Shown: one piece after another, positions 11,986-22,387 of the stretch
How positions within the stretch are numbered: the first letter of the stretch is position 1
How the letters are laid out: every line of letters begins with the position of its first letter
NCBI RefSeq assembly: GCF_963678635.1
Contig: NC_087066.1
Span: 51,023,581 to 51,087,580, forward strand
Direction: 5' to 3'
Length of the DNA: 64,000 nucleotides
DNA from: Symsagittifera roscoffensis
Taxonomy: Eukaryota; Xenacoelomorpha; Acoela; Convolutidae
The notes under the pieces: model-generated
The model's input: the letters and a program-made list of their open reading frames with translations, nothing else
Databases searched by the model: none
Told to the model about the DNA's origin: nothing
Made by a program: the position numbers and the translations under genes

Positions 11986-12111
11986 CGTCTTCGATATCTT
12001 CGTATGAAAAAGTTGTAGTGGACAACTAATAAATATCGTGTTATGTCGATTGACAGATAAAGTAGCCATGAGCTGGTTGGTAGGCATTGCCTGAAGATTA
12101 TTCTTGTTATA

Positions 12112-12134
12112 CATGACAAGCAATAGCCATATCT
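12112..12134 (+). repeat. Displaced 23-bp copy of LINE B sequence inside a small inverted repeat
   Basis: The 23 bases starting catgacaagcaatagccata also occur at 11442-11464 within the LINE B ORF2. Here they are followed by cttgtcatgt, so acatgacaag/cttgtcatgt form a perfect 10-bp stem at 12111-12142. This looks like filler DNA copied in at a rearrangement breakpoint. Confidence 0.7.
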
Positions 12135-12142
12135 TGTCATGT

Positions 12143-12310
12143 TTAAGTTGGTATCATTGTTCTAGTTGCTATCATTGTTCTAGTTGGTATCATATCAGTT
12201 GTGTAAATATTTCTCTTAGCGACTCTAAGAAAACCCAATGGTTTCAGTGTCCTTTATGCGTTGATGTAAAATCTGTTAATATAGCAACAATAGGTAATGA
12301 TTTAGTGATA
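12143..12310 (+). pseudogene. Detached duplicate of the PHD-finger segment of the YLDD element
   Basis: From about 12160 to 12310 the sequence repeats 12735-12870 almost exactly. It reads SSWYHISCVNISLSDSK and TQWFQCPLCVDVKSVN before running out of frame. Just upstream an 18-bp unit (ttggtatcattgttctag and variants) is present about three times. It is a PHD fragment only, with no start or RT, left by local rearrangement. Confidence 0.8.
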
Positions 12311-12370
12311 AACTTATTAAACATATTTGTTATGTTTGATGTTTGTGCCTGTATGTGGAGCGCCCTCTGA

Positions 12371-15300
12371 GGGATTTTAGAGACAGGTCTGTCAAGTGGC
12401 TTTCTGTGGGGAGGTGGGAAACTGGAACTGGCTTGAGGAGTCTGGTGGTGCGCCGCTGGACCTACTGAGCTCGGGTGAGATTGTTCCTTGTTTTTGATTT
12501 TTATAATTCGATTTTAAAATTTAAATTAATTTAGTTGTCTTCTTTTTTATTTGCTGATTTGTAAAATTCCCACTAACCGCTTATCATGGGTTAGTTCAGT
12601 CCCCTAAAGTCCAGTCAAAATCCTTTTTTTTTAACCTTTATGCTGCGTCAAGATGAGGAAAAACAACAAAGAGTGTACAAGCAAAGATTGCTTAAAACCT
12701 TCAGGACTGATAAATTGGATTAGATGTGATTGTTGTTCTAGTTGGTATCATATCAGTTGTGTAAATATTTCTCTTAGCGACTCTAAGGAAACCCAATGGT
12801 TTCAATGTCCTTTATGCGTTGATGTAAAATCTGTTAATAAAGCAACAATAGGTAATGATTTAGTGCTAGACAATTATGTTAATACAGCCATCTCAAATGT
12901 CCGAGTACTCAAGAGAGTACCAAAAGACTCGCGTGTTCCCTTGGCGGAAAGTCTGTCGGACAAAATAAATGACATCGTCTACAATGTAGAAGATGTTACA
13001 AAATGGCTAATTTTTTTAACGTCGTTCTTGTTTTTTTTGGAGCAACCGAAAAGAAGTGGACGCAAACAGACCACAAGCATGAGTTCTTTGACAAATAAAA
13101 AAATTCGAGCAAATGACGTGTCACTTCCAAAACCCCATCCCCAAGTTTCAAACCCGCCTCTGAGTGACCTCGAGCAGAGAATAAAGTTAATAAGTAGTAA
13201 GCTCGATGAAGGAAATGTAAAGGGAGGAATAAGGCTTGCTGCTTTGGATGACAAAATAGCTCCTTTTTCAACTGATAACTATCAAAAATTGTTGTCTAAG
13301 CATCCGCAGCGAGCCAAATTTGCAGCTCCAAATCCAGAAAAGTTGGATAGTTTTTTCGTAACCTATTTCGACCTATACAAAGCGATAATGTCCTTTCCAA
13401 ACGAATCAGCAGCAGGTCCTGATAAAATAGTTCCTCAAATTTTTAAAGATCTTGTTAGTAAGTCGAATGGCAGTGCAGGACTTAATTTTCTGAAATCGCT
13501 TACCAAGCTGATAAACCTCATTGGAGATGGCAAAATACCCGAACCACTAAGACCTTTCTTTTTTGGCGCAAAGCTCATCGCCCTCATAAAGATAGACGGA
13601 GGGTTGAGACCGATTGCCATAGGCAACACGCTGAGACGTATCGCGTCTAAATGCGCTGGAAGCAAGGCCCTCTCCGAGCGACAAAATTTTTTCGGAAACG
13701 TACAGGTAGGATGCGGTACCAAACGAGGAGCAGAAATAGCTGCGCACTCGTTTCGAAACCTAATTGAACGCGACGACAATCCAAAATGCACTGTTCTTTT
13801 AAAACGAGATTTTAAGAATGCCTTTAACTCTTTAAACAGAGAAACAATGCTGAATCATGTTTATTCAAATCGCCCCGAATTGTATAATTACACCCATTGC
13901 GCGTATGGTAAACCTAGTTACCTTTTTTACGGAAGCTCTGTCATAATGTCAGAAGACGGAACTCAGCAAGGTGATCCTGAAGCCCCACCCCTTTTTGCGG
14001 AAACAATTCATACACTAGTCAAACAGTTGGAGTCGAAAATTAACATCTGGTATTTAGATGATGGGAATTTAGCCGACGACTATAAGGTAGTACTACGGGA
14101 CCTTAAAAACATTCTGAAATCGGAACAAATTTACGGCCTGAGCTTAAACACTGAGAAGTGTGAACTTTGTTTTTTGGGACCGACTACTAGTACACAGTAT
14201 AATTTAATTTTAACACAATTTCGAAAAATATGCCCCAAAATAAAAATAAAAACAAAAGAAGAACTCCTCATTTTAGGATCTCCAATCGGCGAACTTTACC
14301 GAAAAAAATTGCTCGACGAAAAAATAAAGGAACTTGAAAAAGTCTCGGGTGTCATTGACAAACTAGACGCCCATTATGGTTTTTACCTCCTGAAAAATTG
14401 CTTTAGCATGCCAAAACTCCTATAGTTTTTGCGTACGAGCCCTTGTTTTTTTGCAAAATGATTTTTTGGAACGTTACGATAAATTACTAAGAAATTCGTT
14501 ATGCAAGGTCACTAACGTGAAAATGGATGATAACCAGTTTTTACAAGCAGTTCTCCCGGCAGCCAAAGGTGGCTTGGGCGTTTCTTCCGCTCGTCTACTC
14601 GCTTTACCCGCTTTCTTAGCCTCAGCAGTAGGAGCGAAAGATGCCTTGAGCGAAATCTTCGGTTTGGAGCATGTGGATGGAACCTATGATGATGCGCTTA
14701 AACGGTGGTTTGACCTTGGAAAAATTGAAATGGCTCCGGAAAATGAAATCCAAAAAAATTGGACGGAGCCAATTTTTGACAGCGAAATTGCAGACTTGAT
14801 TTTACGACTCGAACCAACGGACGTAAAAAGGTTCAACGCGTTCCAAGATAGATTTGGCTCCCAATGGTTGAACGTCATCCCGTGCAAAAATTTAAGGTTA
14901 AAACTGTCGAACCAACTACTCAAAATTGCGATAGGACTTCGATTAGGATCAAAAATATGCGAACGGCATAAATGCGTGTGCGGAAAAGACGTTACCGAGG
15001 ATGGTTGGTATGGTCTTTCTTGCCTCAAAAGTGCAGGGAGATTCTCTAGGCATTCAAACCTGAATGCCCTTATAAAGCAGAGTCTATCATCTACTCACAT
15101 TCCGTCTGTTTTAGAACCACGACACCTCTACAGGACCGATCAGAAGCGACCAGACGGTTTGACGCTCGTTCCATGGGCCTAATGGTAAGCAGCTCTTGTG
15201 GGATGTAACGGTAGTAGACTCCTTAGCTCCTTGTAGGATTACTGCCGGGTCTGTTTGTAACCCTGGTACGGCTGCCGCTGAAGCGGAAGAGCGAAAAATT

Positions 15301-15927
15301 GACAAGTATAAAGATCTTGTAAATGATGGATATCTTTTTCAACCGCTAGCTTTCGAAATTCAGGGCGCGGCCGGCCCCAGCACAGAAGTATTTTTGAGCA
15401 AGCTTTATAAGAACCTAAGCATATGCACTGAGGAACCCAGAGCAGGCAGCTTTTTAAAACAGAGAATCTCCCTGGCAATACAGATTGCGAAAGCCGCTTG
15501 CGTACTCAGAACAATAAATGACAAAATAACTTTCGACGAAATTTTTTACTTGTAAAACTTGTATATTATATCTCGTGTCGAGTTGCGTGTTCTTATTGAA
15601 GAAACGTAACCCGTATCGATTTTAATTGAAAAGGACTTAAACACTTGTCATCTTCTTTTATCATTATCACTTCCATATCTAAAAATTTCCAAGGATTTTG
15701 ACTGGAATACATGATGAAGGGACTCATGACTGTAACCTCGGTTACTATGATACTTTTGACCTTCTGATTACCTTTAAAAAAATCACATTATCCCCAATAT
15801 GATAATCTGGATAAAGTTTCGTAGGCACCTGTTAAGTTGCAAAAATACAGACTTATTTGCTGTTATTGTTCCGACCATTTGAAAAATGTGGAGGAACTTC
15901 GTATTCGCGTGTGTTTTAACTTTTTTC
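12371..15927 (+). mobile_element. PHD/YLDD-RT/PD-WDVT non-LTR retroelement, copy 1
   Basis: This covers a GC-richer leader (about 12371-12490), a coding region (12653-15555) and a 3' UTR of about 370 bp. The 3' limit (15927) is where similarity to copy 2 stops, right after aacttttttc. The RT carries YLDDG instead of YADD, and no APE domain lies upstream. Instead a C-terminal region with RPDG and WDVT resembles a restriction-like endonuclease, as in the R2/NeSL/Utopia-like side of the LINE tree. That placement is inference. One stop and two frameshifts inactivate it. Confidence 0.7.
12653..15555 (+). pseudogene. PHD-finger, YLDD reverse transcriptase and PD-(D/E)xK-like nuclease polyprotein, copy 1
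   Basis: The N-terminus is a PHD-type finger with Cys pairs and WYHISC, QCPLC (residues ~10-60). A charged linker follows, then RT with SAAGPDKIVPQIFKDL, RPIAIGNTLRRI, LLKRDFKNAFNSLNRE (motif A), DGTQQGDPEAPPLFAE (motif B), NIWYLDDGNLADD (motif C) and GLSLNTEKCEL. After a TAG at 14423-14425, at a position where PKLLYFLRTSPC is expected, and a frameshift near 14450, the thumb continues (LPAAKGGLGVSSARLLALPAFL). A CVCGK finger-like pair comes next, then RPDGLTLVPW, a 1-bp insertion at 15180, and LLWDVTVVDSLAP. The last part reads PLAFEIQGAAGPSTEVFL. The PDG...WDVT pair is a plausible nuclease core. The three lesions mean no full protein is made. Confidence 0.8.
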
Positions 15928-16017
15928 CAAATTTAAAGTTAAAACACACGCGAATACGAAGTTCCTCCACATTTTTCAAATGGTCGGAACAATAACAGCA
16001 AATAAGTCTGTATTTTT
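15841..16017. repeat. Perfect 80-bp inverted repeat with 17-bp spacer at the junction of copies 1 and 2
   Basis: 15841-15920 (start aaaaatacagacttatttgc) is the exact reverse complement of 15938-16017. The left arm is the normal 3' UTR end of copy 1, and the right arm is an extra inverted copy of the same UTR. The spacer is ttttttccaaatttaaa. Immediately after, ttttttcggaaacgtacag occurs twice, 30 bp apart (16013 and 16043), before the homology with copy 1 resumes. This is a classic fold-back or template-switch scar. Confidence 0.95.
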
Positions 16018-16033
16018 TCGGAAACGTACAGAA

Positions 16034-17911
16034 GCGACAAAATTTTTTCGGAAACGTACAGGTAGGATGCGGTACCAAACGAGGAGCAGAAATAGCTGCG
16101 CACTCGTTTCGAAACCTAATTGAACGCGACGACAATCCAAAATGCACTGTTCTTTTAAAGCGAGATTTTAAGAATGCCTTTAACTCTTTAAACAGAGAAA
16201 CAATGCTGAATCATGTTTATTCAAATCGCCCCGAATTGTATAATTACACCCATTGCGCGTATGGTAAACCTAGTTACCTTTTTTACGGAAGCTCTGTCAT
16301 AATGTCAGAAGACGGAACTCAGCAAGGTGATCCTGAAGCCCAACCCCTTTTTGCGGAAACAATTCATACACTAGTCAAACAGTTGGAGTCGAAAATTAAC
16401 ATCTGGTATTTAGATGATGGGAATTTAGCCGACGACTATAAGGTAGTACTACGGGACCTTAAAAACATTCTGAAATCGGAACAAATTTACGGCCTGAGCT
16501 TAAACACTGAGAAGTGTGAACTTTGTTTTTTGGGACCGACTACTAGTACACAGTATAATTCAATTTTAACACAATTTCGAAAAATATGCCCCAAAATAAA
16601 AATAAAAACAAAAGAAGAACTCCTCATTTTAGGATCTCCAATCGGCGAACTTTACCGAAAAAAATTGCTCGACGAAAAAATAAAGGAACTTGAAAAAGTC
16701 TCGGGTGTCATTGACAAACTAGACGCCCATTATGGTTTTTACCTCCTGAAAAATTGCTTTAGCATGCCAAAACTCCTATAGTTTTTGCGTACGAGCCCTT
16801 GTTTTTTTGCAAAATGATTTTTTGGAACGTTACGATAAATTACTAAGAAATTCGTTATGCAAGGTCACTAACGTGAAAATGGATGATAACCAGTTTTTAC
16901 AAGCAGTTCTCCCGGCAGCCAAAAGTGGCTTGGGCGTTTCTTCCGCTCGTCTACTCGCTTTACCCGCTTTCTTAGCCTCAGCAGTAGAAGCGAAAGATGC
17001 CTTGAGCGAAATCTTCGGTTTGGAGCATGTGGATGGAACCTATGATGATGCGCTTAAACGGTGGTTTGACCTTGGAAAAATTGAAATGGCTCCGGAAAAT
17101 GAAATCCAAAAAAATTGGACGGAGCCAATTTTTGACAGCGAAATTGCAGACTTGATTTTACGACTCGAACCAACGGACGTAAAAAGGTTCAACGCGTTCC
17201 AAGATAGATTTGGCTCCCAATGGTTGAACGTCATCCCGTGCAAAAATTTAAGGTTAAAACTGTCGAAGCAACTACTCAAAATTGCGATAGGACTTCGATT
17301 AGGATCAAAAATATGCGAACGGCATAAATGCGTGTGCGGAAAAGACGTTACCGAGGATGGTTGGTATGGTCTTTCTTGCCTCAAAAGTGCAGGGAGATTC
17401 TCTAGGCATTCAAACCTGAATGCCCTTATAAAGCAGAGTCTATCATCTACTCACATTCCGTCTGTTTTAGAACCACGACACCTCTACAGGACCGATCAGA
17501 AGCGACCAGACGGTTTGACGCGCGTTCCATGGGCCTAATGGTAAGCAGCTCTTGTGGGATGTAACGGTAGTAGACTCCTTAGCTCCTTGTAGGATTAATG
17601 CCGGGTCTGTTTGTAACCCTGGTACGGCTGCCGCTGAAGCGGAAGAGCGAAAAATTGACAAGTATAAAGATCTTGTAAATGATGGATATCTTTTTCAACC
17701 GCTAGCTTTCGAAATTCAGGGCGCGGCCGGCCCCAGCACAGAAGTATTTTTGAGCAAGCTTTATAAGAACCTAAGCATATGCACTGAGGAACCCAGAGCA
17801 GGCAGCTTTTTAAAACAGAGAATCTCCCTGGCAATACAGATTGCGAAAGCCGCCTGCGTACACAGAACAATAAATGACAAAATAACTTTCGACGAAATTT
17901 TTTACTTGTAA
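16034..17911 (+). pseudogene. Truncated YLDD RT and nuclease-like polyprotein, copy 2
   Basis: It begins inside the RT at FFGNVQVGCGTKRGAE and keeps KRDFKNAFNSL, DGTQQGDPEAQPLFAE, NIWYLDDGNLADD, LPAAKSGLGVSSARL, RPDGLTRVPW and LLWDVTVVDSLAP. It has the same TAG stop (about 16781), the same frameshift near 16806 and the same inserted T before AATGGTAAGC (about 17536) as copy 1. These shared lesions show that both copies came from an already dead sequence. Confidence 0.85.
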
Positions 17912-18284
17912 CACTTGTATATTATATCTCGTGTCGAGTTGCGTGTTCTTATTGAAGAAACGTAACCCGTATCGATTTTAATTGAAAAGGACTTAAACAC
18001 TTGTCATCTTCTTTTATCATTATCACTTCCATATCTAAAAATTTCCAAGGATTTTGACTGGAATACATGATGAAGGGACTCATGACTGTAACCTCGGTTA
18101 CTATGATACTTTTGACCTTCTGATTACCTTTAAAAAAAATCACATTATCCCCAATATGATAATCTGGATAAAGTTTCGTAGGCAGCTGTTAAGTTGCAAA
18201 AATACAGACTTATTTGCTGTTATTGTTCCGACCATTTGAAAAATGTGGAGGAACTTCGTATTCGCGTGTGTTTTAACTTTTTTC
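16034..18284 (+). mobile_element. PHD/YLDD element, copy 2 (5'-truncated)
   Basis: It aligns with 13677-15927 of copy 1 from agcgacaaaattttttcgg to the end of the 3' UTR at about 18284. I count about a dozen differences over 2.25 kb. Copy 2 lacks the leader, PHD finger and the RT N-terminus. The inverted repeat and small duplications at its 5' end argue for DNA-level duplication rather than ordinary 5'-truncated retrotransposition. Confidence 0.85.
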
Positions 18285-19383
18285 TCGCGCTAAATCAGGT
18301 ACCTTAAATAATTAGCGGAATGGGTCGAGTGATATATCATGCTAAAGCCCTTTGGTCGTGATTTGAACGACATTTAAAAACTCGGGCTAGTAAAGCAATC
18401 GAGGAACGTTCATTATATATAAATATTAGCCGTTTAAGGTGATAAAAATTTTGTTTTCTTTTAAAAAATTTTGTTTTCTTTTTCGGCCATATAGATTTTC
18501 ATATAAATTTAAAAATTTTAGTTCAAAAAATTTGGATTTTTTAAATCGTTTTGCACACAAGCAAAGCTTGTGTTATAGTATGAACTTTCTTTATTTTGTT
18601 GCGACAGAATAAAAGTGTTCATTTTGATCAATAACCAGCTATTAAGTACAGCCAATGCTAAGGATATTAACACAGAGTAATTTATAACAAATAGCGCTTT
18701 AGCTGCAAGGTATCATTTTTTCAGGGATCTGTAGTGTAGAGGTAGGGAAGGAGACCGGCCACAAAATAAGAGGGTTTGAACCTGGGCAGGGTCGGATGTT
18801 TTTAATGAATTTTTTCGTATACTAGTTAAAAGGCGTCCGCTCCATACATTGAGGCATGTTAGTTGGTAAATTTCTTTTTTTTTTCAAATTGACTGGTACT
18901 GCTAATGCGTCATAAGTGGCTTGCGTCACCTAGCAACTATGTAGACTCATAATTGGCGTGCATCACTTAAGAAGTTTTGTAGGCGCAAAGCTTTACTCAT
19001 TCTGTTTTTCCGAGTAGCGTGATCGGTCATATTTTTGCCTCTGTATGCGAAGTGCAACTTACTTTTTGAAGATAATTGCAGTGTTTTATGCCTAGTCAAC
19101 GATCTACGCGTTTGTAAAGCTCTAATATCCCTCCACGCAGAAGAAGCGACGCTAATTTGAAGATAAAACATTTTACGAATGTGGTTGGAACATTCTGTGC
19201 TACTTGCGCAGCAACTGCCTATCCTTGTCTTAACTGGGGCGCCGTATAGTATGCGGAGTCCAATTTGACCAAATTTTGGCGATATTATGTTGGTTCACTC
19301 GAAAAATTTAAACGATTTATCATTTTTGTTATATTCTAAGAAATGTTCAGGAATTACCTGAGTAACAACTTTTTAAGTTTGAG
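18285..19383. other. Non-coding DNA with dispersed repeats upstream of the acyl-CoA synthetase
   Basis: It contains a 120-bp repeat at 18553-18680 (acacaagcaaagcttgtgtt hairpin, then gatcaataaccagctattaa) that recurs at 21194-21335. It also has a segment at 18885-19070 that recurs at 21833-21985, and a 42-bp motif at 19187-19228 that recurs at 35692. No promoter element could be assigned with confidence. The start of transcription for the gene at 19384 must lie in this stretch or just inside it. Confidence 0.5.
18730..18800 (+). repeat. tRNA-derived SINE head (degenerate)
   Basis: tagtgtagaggtaggg resembles a box A, and gggtttgaacctgg resembles a box B, about 40 bp apart, as in tRNA-derived SINE heads. 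It is too degenerate to fold as a tRNA. Confidence 0.45.
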
Positions 19384-19677
19384 ATGGCGACGTCTAACGT
19401 TGACAACGGATACGGCAAGGATACAACTCCTCGTCCACCTGCCGAAGTCAACGAGGAGGGCTTCTCATTCGACAACCAGAGCATTATGCTACCTGGTAGC
19501 GAGAGAATAAGAGTCGCACATGGGACTGAAAATGGCACACAGTTGCTTGAAAGTGCGTTTGATCTGCCGAAGAAGACAGTCACTGAGTTGTTCAGACGAG
19601 GAGTCGCTAAAAGTGGAGCCAAAAACTGTTTGGGAACCATTTGCAATGGATCAGTGCGATGGCTGTCTTACAATGAT
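19384..19677 (+). CDS. ACSL: Long-chain acyl-CoA synthetase, exon 1 (residues 1-98)
   Basis: The exon starts at GAGATGG (19384) and runs to AATGAT, followed by a good donor GTAAGT (19678-19683), phase 0. The last residues, GSVRWLSYND, match the xYxWLSYxxV segment that opens the catalytic part of ACSL enzymes, and splicing onto 30971 gives WLSYNDVRKQSMSVAKAL, the expected continuation. The NGTQLLESAFDLPKKTVTELFRR region fits the family's N-terminal domain. No membrane anchor is visible at the N-terminus, although several ACSL enzymes have one. An extra upstream exon cannot be excluded. The shared phase, the shared strand and the family match across the intron make the join convincing. Confidence 0.85.
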
Positions 19678-20258
19678 GTAAGTGTGATAGAGCTGGTTAT
19701 TTGCTGAACGGAAAAATTAATCAGCTGAAAATTGAACGTTGAGAATAAAAGTAGCTTGAAATATATACCGATATATTGACGAAAACTTATCTAACAGAAA
19801 CGCAATTTTTTTAAACGGATTTGCGAAGACATCGAAAATAATTTATCAAGTTGTTCTGCTTGCGATTGGCCAGTGTTATCAAGTCGAAACACTATCAAAT
19901 GATCAGTCTTGCAAAACTTGAAGGGAAAGGACTAGGATCTTTTTAACTATATGCTTCCCGTTGAACCTTGTACCTTGTAACGAATTGGTCCCCTTTTGCT
20001 ACAAGATCCAGGGTCGAAAAGGTATTTGATCTTTCCAAAAGATTGAGGAGTCTGAAAATGGGCGTTTAATCGTTGTCGTTAGTCATGATTAGTGTCATAT
20101 TGCCATTCGTTAAAATCACGGTTTGCAGTTTTTCGTACAAGGATGCATTGATGCAAAATGATCATGCTAGAAGAACATATGTGAGTACCTTTATAATCTT
20201 TTCAGTTTTAAAGACTAGCGCGATTGTCCATTGGGCGTAAAGGGCACACTTTGTAGTA

Positions 20259-20366
20259 GTTAGAACATAGTTGAAAGATGGCCGAGGGAAAAAGAGCCCG
20301 GCCTGAGGGCACGAAGTGCCCGATGTCGGCTCTATTGCCCGAGGCCATCTTCAACTATGTTCGAAC
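20259..20366. repeat. 108-bp hairpin (about 50-bp arms)
   Basis: gttagaacatagttgaaag at the left pairs with tcaactatgttcgaac at the right, with the pairing continuing through gatggcc and agagcc to a perfect centre gggcacgaagtgccc. It creates a false ORF (MAEGKRARPEG...). It resembles a small foldback MITE. Confidence 0.8.
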
Positions 20367-20370
20367 TGTT

Positions 20371-20534
20371 GAAGAGTATGTTTTTGCTCTTTCTGAGGGA
20401 AAGATGCCAGAAAATTGTGAAAGAGCCCGGAAAAGTGCGCGAAACTATGCAAATGATTTCTTTTTTCATTCATGCGTTCTAATATTTCATTTTTCATTCA
20501 TGCCTTGTCGTGAAAGAGCAAAAACATACTCTTC
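20371..20534. repeat. 23-bp perfect inverted repeats flanking 118 bp
   Basis: 20371-20393 (gaagagtatgtttttgctct plus ttc) is the exact reverse complement of 20512-20534. It lies directly beside the 108-bp hairpin, so the two could be one compound foldback element. Confidence 0.8.
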
Positions 20535-21193
20535 CTAATGCTTGTAAACTTCGTTGCTTAAATGCGTTTCAACTTAAATAAGGTTGTAAGCTGAAATTCT
20601 ATCTTTTTTTTCGACTTTTGAATGGCAATTTGTTGCTAGGTACCAAAGGGGGAGGGGGAATTGTGAAAAAGAGCCATGATTAAGGATAATATTTTATATA
20701 CGAAACTTAGTCATAGCAATGTTTAACTAAGGATGCAATATGTTAATTGAAACAAAAATATTCTTTTTTCTGTTTTGTTTCTGTACAGCGAGTACGAACG
20801 GTAATGAGTTTCACGCTGTTCTTTAACTTTGATGTGTTACGAAGCCATCCGGAAACGTTTAAATATTAACAAACGCGATTTTTTTCTGTGAAGTATATTC
20901 AGCTCGGTTCAGAAATTTTTACGCTCAAAATCTACTTCTTTTTTGGTATTGGAAAAGCAGTGGTACATTCATCTATTTGACAAGGAAGGGAATTGTTCTT
21001 TATTACAAATAGGAAGTGGAAACTTTCTCTGACATAGAGTAGAACACGGGCAGTTTGGATTAGATCATGCTTTTTCAATGTGGTTTGAGAGCATTCTTTT
21101 GCTTTAATTAACGGCCACCTCGGATTAATTATTTAAAAAAAGGTGATCACAAAAAGATTTCGAGTAAATTGATTTTTTGTTGTTGTTTATGCC

Positions 21194-21345
21194 TAATTAC
21201 ACAAGCAAAGCTTGTGTTATAGCATGAACTATCTATTTTTTTTCCAACCTAAGTCGCAAATATTGTTACGATAAAATGTGTTCATTTTGATCAATAACCA
21301 GTTATTAAGTACAGCCAATGCTAAGGATATTAACACATACTATTA
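21194..21345 (+). repeat. Second copy of the acacaagc-hairpin repeat
   Basis: cacaagcaaagcttgtgtta followed by gtgttcattttgatcaataa and cagccaatgctaaggatatt matches 18553-18680. The unit starts with an 8-bp stem (acacaagc/gcttgtgt). Confidence 0.75.
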
Positions 21346-21800
21346 TTGTTCCGACTTTCGTAACGGAATATTTGTGCTCGGGGTGGTTTTTTTCTTCAGG
21401 CAAATTTCGACTTTTAAACTAGCCGTTTTTGACGGGATTTTTTATATCGTTCAAAAGGTCTTTTTGTCGTGAGCTTAAATTTAAAAAGATATTTCACCTG
21501 TGATCTTCGTAAAATTATGGGTGTTTAAATGTTTCGATTGTGGCCAATTTGGAAACAATTAACGCGCGATATATTTCGCGCTATTATCGCGTAAGCCCAG
21601 ATTTAATCCGTCCTAAAAATTGTTCGAAATTGGTTGAAAGAAGCTTATTTGCCATAATTGATTGTGAGTAGGAGCGAAAATTCTCACTTTGCACTTTAAA
21701 TGACGGGGGGATCATTTTCACAAAAAAAGTCAAATTAAAAAAATTCATTTTATTTTTATTACATTTAGTTTTTTCATGTTATTACTGCTCCTTAAACTGC
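21340..21800 (+). repeat. Dispersed repeat family B, copy 1
   Basis: It contains tgctcggggtggttttttt, gatatttcacctgtgat, attaacgcgcgatatatttcgcgct and a catTTAAATgacgggggg segment. The same order occurs at 57898-58440, in part at 46795-46968, and reversed at 45475-45880. The core ..cgcgatatatttcgcgct.. is a near-palindrome. I could not identify the class; it could be a MITE. Confidence 0.7.
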
Positions 21801-22007
21801 GCTATAAATTGAGGGGGTTAGTTTTTTTTTAAATTGACTGGTACTGCTTATGCGTCATAATTGGCGTGCGTGACTTGAGAAATCAAATTCAATCAATGTT
21901 TTACTCATTCAGTTTTTCCAGGTAGCGTTATCGGTCAGTTTTTCCCGGTTGCTTGTGTATGCGAAGTGCAACTTCGCCTCTGTGTTTATAATTAGTGTAC
22001 TCTTATT

Positions 22008-22233
22008 CAGAGGCGGATTAAGGGGGGGAGGGTTGTCAGCGGACGCCCCCTAACCCCCCCCCCCCCCCACTCCGCTCTCCCTTCCTCACCGATTCGACCC
22101 CCTGGCAACCCAAAAGTTCCCCCTTTGTACTAAATTGAGTTATCCGTTTTTCGCTAACGGACCCTAAATTTTTTCAAAGCCGCCTTTGGTGCCAATATAT
22201 AATTATTTTGAGAAAATCCTAGATCAGCCCCTG
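22008..22233 (-). mobile_element. hAT-type MITE with 8-bp target-site duplication
   Basis: The element runs from cagaggcggattaagg to agatcagcccctg and is flanked on both sides by ctcttatt (22000-22007 and 22234-22241). Short terminal inverted repeats beginning CAG and an 8-bp duplication are diagnostic of hAT. It belongs to the same family as the MITEs at 47794 and elsewhere, here in reverse orientation and internally shortened. It has no coding capacity. Confidence 0.85.
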
Positions 22234-22387
22234 CTCTTATTACCCTTGCGATGAGCAAGGGCATTGCAATCGGTTACTAGACTTTTTTTCTCCCTTGAAA
22301 TAACTTGTTCACAGGACTCATCTCCTGGAGCCTTGACTCCCTCATATGCTTCCTTTATTATAACGTCAAATTCAATCAACCGCTCTG

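Larger units (their letters stand above)
7443..11990 (+). mobile_element. CR1/L2-like LINE with three ORFs (LINE B), inactive
   Basis: This is a nearly complete but dead element. It has an upstream basic ORF (7443-8020), ORF1 with a PHD-like finger and an RRM-like region (8111-9050), and ORF2 with APE endonuclease and RT (9013-11887). A (TTA)n-like tail at 11957-11985 follows, which is how many CR1/L2-type elements end. ORF1 carries two frameshifts. ORF2 carries at least six in-frame stops plus frameshifts. I could not find flanking target-site duplications. The base composition is less AT-rich than the surroundings, as expected of a relatively recent insert. Confidence 0.75.

Noticed and set aside
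20278-20538. Open frame MAEGKRARPEGTKC...
   Set aside because: It lies across two hairpins whose arms explain the composition. No homology or splice context.
22055-22075. Poly-C run as a regulatory G-quadruplex
   Set aside because: It is the variable C run found in all MITE copies. A structure is possible but nothing suggests a function.
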